A DNA stretch of 64,000 nt from Enterococcus sp. BWR-S5 (lineage in GTDB: Bacteria > Bacillota > Bacilli > Lactobacillales > Enterococcaceae): positions 124,001 to 188,000 of the forward strand of contig NZ_JADOEQ010000003.1 of NCBI RefSeq assembly GCF_016745255.1, written 5' to 3'. This document shows, piece by piece, positions 43,540-50,899 of the stretch. The stretch's first letter is position 1. Every line of letters begins with the position of its first letter. The position numbers and the translations under genes are program-made. The notes under the pieces were generated by a model, which was not told where the DNA came from, did no database searches, and worked only from the letters and a program-made list of their open reading frames with translations.

Positions 43540-44526
43540 ATGTGGACATGGATTAGTGACCAGATCTTCAAAATGGTCTGGTTAAATGATTTAGCTGGAA
43601 AATTTGTCGAGTTGTTTGGCCTTTCTGTTGAGAGTAAGGTTGGAGCAAGTCTTCAGTTTTTCCTTTTCGACACAATTAAGATATTCATCTTATTAACGGT
43701 CCTAATATTTTTTATGGGATACATTCAGACGTTTTTCCCTCCGGAAAGAACCAAAGTTCTTTTAGGTGGTTTAAAGGGGTGGAAAGGCAACCTTCTTGGG
43801 GCTTTATTGGGAACCGTGACACCTTTCTGCAGCTGTTCAAGTATACCGATATTCATTGGTTTCACAACAGCTGGTTTGCCTTTAGGAGTTACTTTTTCGT
43901 TTCTGATCTCTTCTCCAATGGTTGATATCGCATCAATCATCATGTTAATGTCCTTTTTTGGTTGGAAGTTCGCCCTGGCGTATGTAGTCTTAGGACTGAT
44001 TTTAGCTGTAGCCGGCGGAACACTTATCGATAAGTTGCATATGGAGAATGAGATTCAAGACTATATTCGTGAAATGGAAGAAGGACTTAGCCAAACTGAA
44101 ACGTATGATTTCAAGAAAAGAGTTGCCTACGGCTGGGAACAAGTAAAGGAAGTTGCCGGTAAAGTTTGGCCATATGTCCTTGTAGGAGTCGGTATCGGTG
44201 CATTGATTCATAACTGGATTCCTACAAGCTTCATTCAAACAATTTTAGGTAACAATAATCCGCTCGGATTGATATTGGCTACATTAATTGGTGCGCCAAT
44301 CTACGCCGATATTTTTGGTGTGCTGCCTATCGCAGAAGCATTGTTTTCAAAGGGAGTACCTGTTGGAACTCTTATGGCATTTATGATGTCTGTCACAACA
44401 TTATCGTTACCCTCTTTAATTATGTTAAGCAGAGTAGTAAAACCTAAACTTTTAAAGACATTCATCGCTATCTGTATTGTTGGTATTCTATTGATTGGTT
44501 TTATTTTCAATAGCGTACCTCTATAG
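43540..44526 (+). CDS. arsP: ArsP-type permease (DUF318/COG0701)
   Basis: 328 aa, about eight to ten membrane segments. The family signature TPFCSCSSIPIFIGFTTAGLPLGVTFSFLISSPMVD is present, with the Cys-Ser-Cys that binds trivalent organoarsenicals in ArsP. In the ars operon it probably exports methyl- or aromatic arsenite. The symbol rests on family and context; related permeases of unknown substrate exist. TTAAGGGGTTG precedes the start. Confidence 0.8.
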   Translation: MWTWISDQIFKMVWLNDLAGKFVELFGLSVESKVGASLQFFLFDTIKIFILLTVLIFFMGYIQTFFPPERTKVLLGGLKGWKGNLLGALLGTVTPFCSCSSIPIFIGFTTAGLPLGVTFSFLISSPMVDIASIIMLMSFFGWKFALAYVVLGLILAVAGGTLIDKLHMENEIQDYIREMEEGLSQTETYDFKKRVAYGWEQVKEVAGKVWPYVLVGVGIGALIHNWIPTSFIQTILGNNNPLGLILATLIGAPIYADIFGVLPIAEALFSKGVPVGTLMAFMMSVTTLSLPSLIMLSRVVKPKLLKTFIAICIVGILLIGFIFNSVPL

Positions 44527-44549
44527 AGTGATTACAAAGGAGAGAAGAC

Positions 44550-44789
44550 ATGGATATAAAGATAGTAGGTCCTGGCTGCAAAAACTGCCAGAAGCTAAGA
44601 GAGAACGTAGAAACGGCTATTTCTGAGTTGGGAATCACACCAACGGTTACTAAAATTGAAGACATGGCCGAAATCGTTAAAACAGGTGTATTAAAGACCC
44701 CTGGTCTTATTATTGACGATCAAGTAGTCGTAAGTGGCCGTGTAGCAAAACCTAAAGAAATCATACAGCTGCTCCAAAAGGATAAATAG
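44550..44789 (+). CDS. Small thioredoxin-like protein (MTH895-type)
   Basis: 79 aa, thioredoxin fold with the redox pair in GPGCKNCQKL and the cis-Pro region TPGLIIDDQVVVSG. Tiny thioredoxins of this type are often linked to COG0701 permeases, as here, 23 bases downstream. It may reduce ArsC or the permease substrate. Confidence 0.85.
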   Translation: MDIKIVGPGCKNCQKLRENVETAISELGITPTVTKIEDMAEIVKTGVLKTPGLIIDDQVVVSGRVAKPKEIIQLLQKDK

Positions 44790-44812
44790 AAATTTTTCAA
44801 AATTAGCTATAA

Positions 44813-44846
44813 ACGGGGCTATGAGTACAATGTAGCCTTGTTTTTT
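44813..44846 (+). terminator. Terminator of the ars operon
   Basis: ACGGGGCTA pairs with TAGCCTTGT (two G-U), 11-base loop, then T-run. Confidence 0.7.
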
Positions 44847-46026
44847 CACAGTGTGAATGTAATATCAATCTTACTACAAGTATTTGAGAGGAGAAATATT
44901 CAAATGAGCTACAATCACTTAACAGCAGAAGATCGGGGAAAAATTGAAGCATATTTGGACGAAGGGTTATCACAAGCTGAAATCGCTCGACGTTTAGACC
45001 GGCATCGTTCAACAATCTCCAGGGAGATCCGGAGAAACAGTGAAGAGAGAAAAGCAAACAGCCTGGCAGCATTGCGCTACCAGGCTTCAAGTGCTGGGAA
45101 TTTGGCTGGCATGAGAAAAAGAAACTGCGGAACCACTACCAAAGCAACAGTACATAATACAAAAACTATCTTGAAATACCTGAAGAAGAAATACTCTCCG
45201 GAACAAATCGCTCATGGTGTACGTAGCATCAATGTGTCTACAAATACCATCTATAACTGGATTTACTCTGGTTTGATCAAATTTCCAATAAAGAAGCTGC
45301 GACTGAAAGGGAAGAGATACCGGAGAAAATATAGCGGTAGATTACTGAAGAAAACCCCATCACCGCAATTCTATGAGAATCGTCTGGTCACTGATCGACC
45401 TGAAGCAACGATTCTAAGAACTGATTTTGGGCACTGGGAAGCTGATACAGTGCTTTCCAAGCGTGGTGTAGAAACTTGTCTAGCTACATTCGTAGAACGC
45501 AAATCACGACACTATGTGGCCATTAAAATGACTCGAAAGGACAGTGCTTGTATGTTGGCTGCAATGGAACGTCTCGTCGAAATGTATCCAACCGGCGTGA
45601 AATCAATCACTTGTGATCGTGGAATTGAATTTGTGAACTTCAATAATGTGAAACACATGGAGAATACCTATGGTATTAAAACGTATTATGCACATCCATA
45701 TGCGCCACATGAACGTGGGTCAAACGAATACCATAACGGGCTGCTCAGAGAGTATTTTCCAAAGCCTACAGATTTTAATAAGGTATCTCAGATAAAGATC
45801 GATCAATCAACAAACGAGATCAATGATCGGCCAAGAAAGCTATTCAAATGGAGATCAGCGAACCATAAATTCCATTTGGAATACGCTAAAACATGAAAAC
45901 AATGTTATTCAATGAAAAGCATTTCCAAACAAACCATTGAAAAAAGCGGAACAAAATTGTATAATGAAAACTATTAAGAACGTTATTAAGATTTACTTAA
46001 GATGTTGCATTTAATATTGACAAGTG
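44847..46026 (+). mobile_element. IS30-family insertion sequence, ends uncertain
   Basis: Contains one IS30-type transposase gene. Its right tip is probably GTTGCATTTAATATTGACAA (46003-46022), which resembles IS30-family terminal repeats. I could not find the inverted copy on the left, between the ars terminator and the gene, so the left end may be diverged or lost. It sits immediately left of the prophage attachment site. Confidence 0.5.
44904..45896 (+). CDS. IS30-family transposase
   Basis: 330 aa. N-terminal helix-turn-helix YNHLTAEDRGKIEAYLDEG and SQAEIARRLDRHRSTISREIRRN, then the DDE catalytic domain: Asp in DFGHWEADTV, Asp in ITCDRGIEF and Glu in ERGSNEYHNGLL, followed by REYFPKPTDF. 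The gene looks intact. ATG 44904 follows GAGAGGAG; an ATG at 44838 lies over the ars terminator region and is rejected. Confidence 0.9.
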   Translation: MSYNHLTAEDRGKIEAYLDEGLSQAEIARRLDRHRSTISREIRRNSEERKANSLAALRYQASSAGNLAGMRKRNCGTTTKATVHNTKTILKYLKKKYSPEQIAHGVRSINVSTNTIYNWIYSGLIKFPIKKLRLKGKRYRRKYSGRLLKKTPSPQFYENRLVTDRPEATILRTDFGHWEADTVLSKRGVETCLATFVERKSRHYVAIKMTRKDSACMLAAMERLVEMYPTGVKSITCDRGIEFVNFNNVKHMENTYGIKTYYAHPYAPHERGSNEYHNGLLREYFPKPTDFNKVSQIKIDQSTNEINDRPRKLFKWRSANHKFHLEYAKT

Positions 46027-46028
46027 CC

Positions 46029-46056
46029 GGTATAAAACAACTTCGTATAATATATA
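46029..46056. repeat. Left attachment core (attL)
   Basis: A 28-bp sequence, GGTATAAAACA followed by ACTTCGTATAA-TATATA overlapping by one A. It is repeated exactly at 52972-52999 and 59915-59942. It contains the XerC arm and central region of dif. The XerD side here (GAATGTTATTT) belongs to the phage and is degenerate. Confidence 0.85.
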
Positions 46057-46104
46057 GAATGTTATTTAATATTTGAACCAAAAAGAGACTAACACGTGAA
46101 TGTG

Positions 46105-46302
46105 CTAGTCTTTTTTCTTTACTAATTTTTTGATTATTAAACCGCTTTTTTCTGCTTCGTGTTGTAGCTCTAAAATCTTTTTACGCTCTTTCAATAGTTC
46201 AGCTAGTTCGATAATATCCTCAATGCTTGCGTAGTTGATTATACTGCCTTTAATCTTTTTGAAGTTGTTTCGGTTTATTATATTAATCAACTCCCATATC
46301 AA
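46105..46302 (-). CDS. Phage protein downstream of the repressor, copy 1
   Basis: 65 aa, charged and mostly helical (ELAELLKERKKILELQHEAEKSGL), no recognised family. Its start overlaps the repressor gene by 20 bases, so it is co-expressed in the lysogenic direction. It may be an accessory immunity or antirepressor-type protein; that is a guess from position. Confidence 0.65.
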   Translation of the reverse strand: MIWELINIINRNNFKKIKGSIINYASIEDIIELAELLKERKKILELQHEAEKSGLIIKKLVKKKD

Positions 46303-46636
46303 GGTTATTTGAGTGTCTGTCTGCTAGTTTTTTTTCTAATGCTGCTATTTCACGTTTGATACTCACTAAAGTTTGACCAAGTTCTTTTTCAGAGACTTCT
46401 TCATCGATAGAATTGTAGGGTGGAAAATCAAAAAATTCTTTAACAGTAATACCTAATCCAAGGCATATTTTATGAATTAGTGTGACTTTTGGAATTGCTG
46501 TGCTTCTGTTCATTAACGCATTTAGGGTAGATTGACTTATACCTGCTAATTGAGCGAGTCTGTTTTGTGTTATGTTTTGTTCGTCCAAATAGTATTGTAT
46601 TCGTTGTACTATTAGCTCGTGTTCTTCGTTAGCCAT
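46283..46636 (-). CDS. XRE-family phage repressor, copy 1
   Basis: 117 aa. N-terminal helix-turn-helix QNRLAQLAGISQSTLNALMNRSTAIPKVTLIHKICLGLGI, then EFFDF and a C-terminal coiled coil for dimerisation. Transcribed away from all structural genes, like RstR of CTX phage or lambda cI, so it should keep the prophage silent. AAGGAGG is upstream, and TATAAT at 46660-46665 on this strand is the likely -10. Confidence 0.88.
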   Translation of the reverse strand: MANEEHELIVQRIQYYLDEQNITQNRLAQLAGISQSTLNALMNRSTAIPKVTLIHKICLGLGITVKEFFDFPPYNSIDEEVSEKELGQTLVSIKREIAALEKKLADRHSNNLDMGVD

Positions 46637-46698
46637 TTTACTTCCCTCCTTACTATGTAATTATAACCAATTTTTAGATAAAAATTAACATTTTAGTG

Positions 46699-46772
46699 TT
46701 GACAATTAACGCAATTGTGTTAATCTGATATTAGTTAATACTAATGCGTTAACTTAAACGTTAAAGCGTTAG
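46699..46772 (+). promoter_or_regulatory. Phage early promoter and repressor operators, copy 1
   Basis: TTGACA (46699-46704) and TAATCT (46721-46726) enclose the near-perfect palindrome TTAACGCAATTGTGTTAA (46706-46723). A second imperfect inverted repeat, CTAATGCGTTAA...TTAAAGCGTTAG, lies downstream. Both share GCGTTAA-like half-sites and are probably bound by the XRE repressor. Confidence 0.6.
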
Positions 46773-46889
46773 AATGCCCAAACGAGAATTGGTTTTGCTA
46801 ATTGTACTAAATATATACGAACAAAATACGAACGGTATTACACGCTTTTTAGTGTTTAATATATATATCAGATAGAAAGGGGAATGCGA

Positions 46890-47135
46890 ATGTTATCAAA
46901 TGACGGAGAATTAATTTACCAAGGTACAGAAACGAAGAAAAGCAATAAGACTGGAAGAGAGTTTACACTTCTGTACGTTGCTGACCCTGCGAAGTATGAA
47001 CGGTATGAGTTTTTTGTTACAAGTGATTTTGTTGACGCTGGTGTCATGGGAAAACCTTGTAAAGTAGAGCTTGATTTGTCACGAAACGGTTTCAATCAAA
47101 ATCTTACATGTAAGTCTGTAACCGTCGTGAGCTAA
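46890..47135 (+). CDS. Phage ssDNA-binding-like protein (pV analogue), copy 1
   Basis: 81 aa, beta-rich (GELIYQGTETKKSNKTGREFTLLYVAD, VMGKPCKVELDLSRNG), consistent with a small OB-fold. It is the first gene of the rightward operon, where filamentous phages encode the ssDNA-coating protein. The assignment comes from size, fold pattern and position; no signature motif proves it. ATG 46890 is seven bases from AAAGGGG. Confidence 0.6.
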   Translation: MLSNDGELIYQGTETKKSNKTGREFTLLYVADPAKYERYEFFVTSDFVDAGVMGKPCKVELDLSRNGFNQNLTCKSVTVVS

Positions 47136-47138
47136 GAT

Positions 47139-47639
47139 ATGAGCGAAGTCACTAAGGAAGATTTGAACGAGCTGAAAAGTGAAATTACAACGCTTAAAGA
47201 ACTGTATGAAAAAGAACTTCAACGTCAAAATAGCGAAAGAGAAGAACTTGCTACTGAGAATGAGAAGTTAGCCTCCGAAAAATTGGAAGCTGAACAGGCT
47301 GAAAAAGAAGCACGTGAAATCGAACAAGCTGAGAAAGCAGAACAGGAAGCTTCTCAAGCTGAAACAAACGAGATTGAGAAACAGGAGTTATCAACGTTTA
47401 GATTGTCTGTTTTAGAAAGTTTAGACGAACTTTCGGAAAGTGCGAGCGATCAAAATAAGGAGCTTCTGGAATCAATAGATTTAAATTTGACTGCGTTGGT
47501 GGAACAGTTAGACAAGCAAGAAACAGCGAACGAAATAGCCAGATTCTCAGACCTTACACTCATATTTTTTCTACTTGGTTGCGTTCCTGCTTACTTGTTT
47601 TATAAAGTACTTTATCGAATTATCTCTACTGCGCTTTAA
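47139..47639 (+). CDS. Coiled-coil membrane protein of the phage, copy 1
   Basis: 166 aa. Residues 1-75 are a highly charged coiled coil (Glu/Lys/Ala-rich), followed by a helical region, and the last 30 residues are a membrane segment (FSDLTLIFFLLGCVPAYLFYKVLYRII). It sits between the pV-like and major coat genes, the place of the minor tip proteins pVII and pIX in Ff phages, but is much larger. The role is unknown. Confidence 0.7.
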   Translation: MSEVTKEDLNELKSEITTLKELYEKELQRQNSEREELATENEKLASEKLEAEQAEKEAREIEQAEKAEQEASQAETNEIEKQELSTFRLSVLESLDELSESASDQNKELLESIDLNLTALVEQLDKQETANEIARFSDLTLIFFLLGCVPAYLFYKVLYRIISTAL

Positions 47640-47656
47640 TTTAAGGAGGTGTTTAA

Positions 47657-47818
47657 ATGCTAGGAGCCATTATTACTGCTGAAATGTTTGAGCCTGTTGT
47701 TACAGGTATTACATCAATCGTACCTATTGCCGTTGGTGTCGGTGCTTCAATCATGGCAGTGTCATTCGTTGCTGAAAAAGGTTTTGCCCTAATCAAAGGC
47801 TTTATCAATCGAGCTTAA
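47657..47818 (+). CDS. Major coat protein (pVIII analogue), copy 1
   Basis: 53 aa after TTAAGGAGGTG, the best ribosome site of the element. It has the plan of inovirus coat proteins: a short N-terminus with acids (Glu9, Glu12), one membrane helix with small residues (IVPIAVGVGASIMAVSFV), and a basic C-terminus with two Lys and one Arg (KGFALIKGFINRA) to face DNA. There is no separate signal peptide. A strong terminator follows, as after gene VIII of Ff phages. Confidence 0.82.
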   Translation: MLGAIITAEMFEPVVTGITSIVPIAVGVGASIMAVSFVAEKGFALIKGFINRA

Positions 47819-47828
47819 TTTATTAGTG

Positions 47829-47856
47829 GGCTAGAGTTTAGGCTCTAGCCTTTTTT
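47829..47856 (+). terminator. Terminator after the coat gene, copy 1
   Basis: GGCTAGAG/CTCTAGCC stem with a six-base loop and six T. It would raise the coat-to-tip protein ratio by limiting read-through. Confidence 0.9.
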
Positions 47857-47875
47857 CTTTGGAAAGGAGAATCAC

Positions 47876-48139
47876 ATGAAAGCATTCAAGAAAATTATGA
47901 TAGGACTACTTTTATTGGTAGTTGTGGTATTTATCCCTTTTTTCGAACTTCTGGCTTCATTGTTGCTGAGGCTAACAGTATTGACGGTAATATTCGCTAT
48001 TTGTCTGTATCTTCTGAGAGCGGTATATCTAGCGTTCAAAGCGATTCAGAACCGAGATACTATTACACTACGGAAGTTATTCAATATCGAGCGTCGGGGA
48101 CGGAGAATGACGACGAAGGGGGATTCTGGAGCGGAATAA
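47876..48139 (+). CDS. Signal-peptide ORF, probable zero-frame part of a frameshifted adsorption protein, copy 1
   Basis: 87 aa if read straight through. Residues 1-23 (MKAFKKIMIGLLLLVVVVFI, then PFF) are a textbook signal peptide. At 47938-47944 the mRNA reads T TTT TTC, a canonical -1 slippery heptamer. A 6-bp stem (GCTTCA/TGAGGC) begins nine bases later. A -1 shift joins the signal peptide to the adsorption protein frame. Alternatively the 87-aa product is itself a small membrane protein. AAAGGAG precedes the start. Confidence 0.65.
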   Translation: MKAFKKIMIGLLLLVVVVFIPFFELLASLLLRLTVLTVIFAICLYLLRAVYLAFKAIQNRDTITLRKLFNIERRGRRMTTKGDSGAE

Positions 48140-49434
48140 TAGACTCATTATTAGATTCGCTGTTCAATTTTTTCGACAAGTTATTTTATGACTTCGGGAA
48201 GAATATAGAAGATTTTATCAGTCGGCAGTGGTTAAGCTTTGAAGTGAGTCTAACGACTATGTTTTCCAGTCAAGCTGACATTTTAAGGGCGTTACTTGTT
48301 GAAGCGAAGTTACTTGTGACTAAGCACAATGAACTATATTACGTTTTATCCACTTTATCGAATAATTTTAGTAGTTATTCAAAAGCATTCACAAGCTTCT
48401 CTGATTTCATGCAGGGAGCGACTTCTACAGGTATGTTTTATTGGGTTAGAAAGACCAGTCAGGACTTATCAACGTATGCAACGAGCTTTGGCAGCTATTC
48501 CAGTTTTATGCAGGGAACGACTTCTACAGGTATGTTTTATTGGGTTAGAAAGACTAGTCAAGACCTTTCATCGTATGCAACCAGTTTTACGAACTTTTCT
48601 AATTTTATGCAAGGGACGACAAGTACAGGCATGTTCTATTGGATAAAACAAATGGGTCAAGATTTGAGCAGTTTATCTAGCTCTTTCAAGCTCTATTCTA
48701 ATTTCATGCAAGGGACTGCGAGTACAGGCATGTTCTACTGGATAAAACAAATAGGTCAAGACTTGAGCGCTTTATTGAGTGCCTTCAAGCTCTATTCTAA
48801 TTTTGTGCAAGGGACGACAAGTACAGGCTTGTTTTACTGGATAAAACAAATAGCGACGAATACAGGAAATATTACTGGTGGTAATTCAAGTGACATTATA
48901 AAAAAGCTGGACGAAATTATAAAAGCCTTAAGAAGTATTGATTTTGGAGATATTTTTCAGAATATTACTAATGAAGCTGGTACTAACATTTGGGACGTTC
49001 TAGGGAAATTGGTTGACGGTATTTTTGATTTAAGCGGAGAAGTCATAAAAGCAACTGCGGAGATTATTGAAACATTATCTAATTTGCTTCTGGAGCTTTC
49101 GAAACTTCTTATAAGCCTGATTGTTCCTGAAAATCTTGACTTTTTAGACGACGGTTTTAGTGATATAAGTGATAAATTCACTGGTAAATTTTCATTCATT
49201 TTAGATTTAAGCGGGCAGATAAAATCAGCTTTCACACCTACAGAAACAGATTTTCTAAACGCTGTAAGCTTTGAGTTCATGGGTGTGAGTTTCGACGCAA
49301 ACGAAGGAAAGCCGGCACTTGATAAATATGTTCCGAAGTTTCGTGCTGTAATCTCACTTTTTATCTGGTTTATTGTTGCGATTTACCTGTATAGAAAACT
49401 GACAGGACAGGGGGACCTTATCAATGATAATTGA
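48001..49434 (+). CDS. Adsorption/minor coat protein (pIII analogue), copy 1
   Basis: 477 aa from TTG 48001, but the frame is open upstream to the slippery site, and the -1 fusion from 47876 would be about 519 aa with cleavage near FIVAEA/NSID. The exported N-terminal part is Ser/Thr-rich. Five tandem 33-aa repeats (FMQGTTSTGMFYWVRK core, starting at 48409, 48508, 48607, 48706 and 48805) follow. A C-terminal membrane anchor (AVISLFIWFIVAIYLYRKL) ends it. The plan matches pIII, which binds the host and caps the virion. Confidence 0.8.
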   Translation: MSVSSESGISSVQSDSEPRYYYTTEVIQYRASGTENDDEGGFWSGIIDSLLDSLFNFFDKLFYDFGKNIEDFISRQWLSFEVSLTTMFSSQADILRALLVEAKLLVTKHNELYYVLSTLSNNFSSYSKAFTSFSDFMQGATSTGMFYWVRKTSQDLSTYATSFGSYSSFMQGTTSTGMFYWVRKTSQDLSSYATSFTNFSNFMQGTTSTGMFYWIKQMGQDLSSLSSSFKLYSNFMQGTASTGMFYWIKQIGQDLSALLSAFKLYSNFVQGTTSTGLFYWIKQIATNTGNITGGNSSDIIKKLDEIIKALRSIDFGDIFQNITNEAGTNIWDVLGKLVDGIFDLSGEVIKATAEIIETLSNLLLELSKLLISLIVPENLDFLDDGFSDISDKFTGKFSFILDLSGQIKSAFTPTETDFLNAVSFEFMGVSFDANEGKPALDKYVPKFRAVISLFIWFIVAIYLYRKLTGQGDLINDN

Positions 49435-49678
49435 GTTGTTTTTCAAGCTTATATTTGGTCTTGTTGATTTGTTTCTCTCTTTAATTCCTGCTATAGACTT
49501 CAATTTTGAAATGCCTGACACTACTGCCTTTTCTGAGTTCTTAGGGCTTGCTGATTATTTTTTCCCAATCGGCACCATGGTTACTGCTATAGCTGTGCTT
49601 CTCGCTGTTCAAAATATCCAATTTATTTTGAAGATTTTCAATTTCATAATAAAGAAAATTCCATTTATAGGGGGATAA
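49424..49678 (+). CDS. pVI-like membrane protein, copy 1
   Basis: 84 aa, two or three membrane segments (LFFKLIFGLVDLFLSLIPAI, FFPIGTMVTAIAVLLAVQNIQFIL) and a basic C-terminus. It overlaps the adsorption gene by 11 bases and precedes the Zot gene, exactly the place of gene VI in filamentous phages. In those phages pVI sits with pIII at the virion end. Confidence 0.78.
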   Translation: MIIELFFKLIFGLVDLFLSLIPAIDFNFEMPDTTAFSEFLGLADYFFPIGTMVTAIAVLLAVQNIQFILKIFNFIIKKIPFIGG

Positions 49679-49681
49679 GGA

Positions 49682-49722
49682 TCTAAAAATGCAGACCTGC
49701 GCGAGCAGGTAAGCATTTTAGA
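49682..49722 (+). promoter_or_regulatory. Long GNRA hairpin, candidate packaging signal, copy 1
   Basis: TCTAAAAATGC/GCATTTTAGA outer stem with one bulged A, a 2x2 internal loop, then an ACCTGC/GCAGGT stem closed by GCGA. It lies alone between the pVI-like and Zot genes with no T-tract. Filamentous phages package ssDNA through such an imperfect hairpin, but this role is inferred. Confidence 0.55.
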
Positions 49723-49784
49723 CCTTACCAACTATAACGGAAATAGTTTATATAGATTTAAAACTCAAAGAAAGGGGTGTTTGA

Positions 49785-50498
49785 ATGGGAAATGCTCTTA
49801 AACTTATTAAATACAAATATATCGATTATAAGCGTTATAGGGGGCTCATAAAGCAGGGGATTCGTCCTTTTAATGAGTTTGGTCTTACGTTGTTTACAGG
49901 GCGACAAGGAAGCGGTAAAACCATGAGTATGGTATTTGAAGCTGAACGCCTGAGAGAGAAACATGAAAATATATTTATCTGTTCTAACTTCGGCTATATT
50001 CATGCTGATATGGCACTAAAATCTTTAGCCGATATTCCAGAAGCTATTTTGATTGCCAAAGGATTGAAGAAGGCAGGTGTCTTGATTCTTTGGGACGAAA
50101 TTCAAAATGATTTTGATAGTTTCAGTAAAGTTTCTAGGGACGTTCTCAAAATCGTTACACAACAGCGGAAACAAAAAATAAAGATACTCGGTACTAGCCA
50201 AGTATTTACACGTGTTTCCAAGGCTCTGAGAGAACAATGCTTTGAAGTTGTTGAATGTAACACCTTGCTGAAACGTTATACAAAAGCTCGGTTCTACGAC
50301 GCCGAAGAATATAGTCAAAACATTGATAAACCACGAGAGAAGCGACGTTTGCACCGTATTAGAACATTGAAATTCGTTCAAACTGACGAACTAAGAGAAC
50401 TCTTTGACAGTTATGCAGTTATTAAGACATTGCAGGAACAGGCAAAAGAAGAAAAGAATAACCCTCGGAATGTTGTCATTATTCAAAACGAGGTGTAA
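49785..50498 (+). CDS. Zot/pI-family assembly ATPase, copy 1
   Basis: 237 aa. Walker A GRQGSGKT (residues 39-46) and Walker B ILWDE (101-105), then TQQRKQKIKILGTSQVF, the Zot-domain layout of filamentous phage assembly motors. The C-terminal membrane segment of Gram-negative pI proteins is absent, so it may be recruited by another membrane protein. It is the best single marker that the element is an inovirus. AAAGGGGTGTTTGA precedes the start. Confidence 0.88.
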   Translation: MGNALKLIKYKYIDYKRYRGLIKQGIRPFNEFGLTLFTGRQGSGKTMSMVFEAERLREKHENIFICSNFGYIHADMALKSLADIPEAILIAKGLKKAGVLILWDEIQNDFDSFSKVSRDVLKIVTQQRKQKIKILGTSQVFTRVSKALREQCFEVVECNTLLKRYTKARFYDAEEYSQNIDKPREKRRLHRIRTLKFVQTDELRELFDSYAVIKTLQEQAKEEKNNPRNVVIIQNEV

Positions 50499-50500
50499 TC

Positions 50501-50764
50501 ATGTATACGGAATATGAATATGTCATCGTACATAAGTCGCTGGTTACCGAAATAAATCGATTCGGCCAAAGGTGGCGCACTCAAACATTGCAGTTTCGCT
50601 TTCCTGAATCTCGTGAAATTTTCAGCTTAAGCATTGCGAACAAGTACGATATTTCCGAGTTGAAAAAAGGCGATAAGGTCAAGCTGAATCTTCGATTCTT
50701 CCAATGTGGGAATGGTGTCCAACAGATACGGTTTTGTGTCAACGGCTTGCTACTTTGTTCGTGA
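50501..50764 (+). CDS. Phage hypothetical protein, copy 1
   Basis: 87 aa, beta-rich (YEYVIVHKSLVTEINRFGQRW, KKGDKVKLNLRFFQCGNG), starting three bases after the Zot stop. The fold pattern could be an OB-type barrel, so it is an alternative candidate for the ssDNA-binding protein. No family recognised. Confidence 0.65.
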   Translation: MYTEYEYVIVHKSLVTEINRFGQRWRTQTLQFRFPESREIFSLSIANKYDISELKKGDKVKLNLRFFQCGNGVQQIRFCVNGLLLCS

Positions 50765-50899
50765 TTTAGTCAACACTTGACATTCGACGGTCGGGCGGAT
50801 TGGGAAGGGACTTCCGAATCTGTCAGGCGGTCGCCTCGTCAAAGCGGTTGCGCTTGACGACGTTAGACAGAACAAAGATAAAATAACAGATTTTTGATT

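Noticed and set aside
48329-48646. 105-codon ORF in another frame of the adsorption gene
   Set aside because: It exists only because the 99-bp repeats keep that frame open; no start signals.
48409-48860. Regular 99-bp repeats as a CRISPR or minisatellite array
   Set aside because: The repeats are in frame, encode a 33-aa unit inside a long ORF, and have no spacers.
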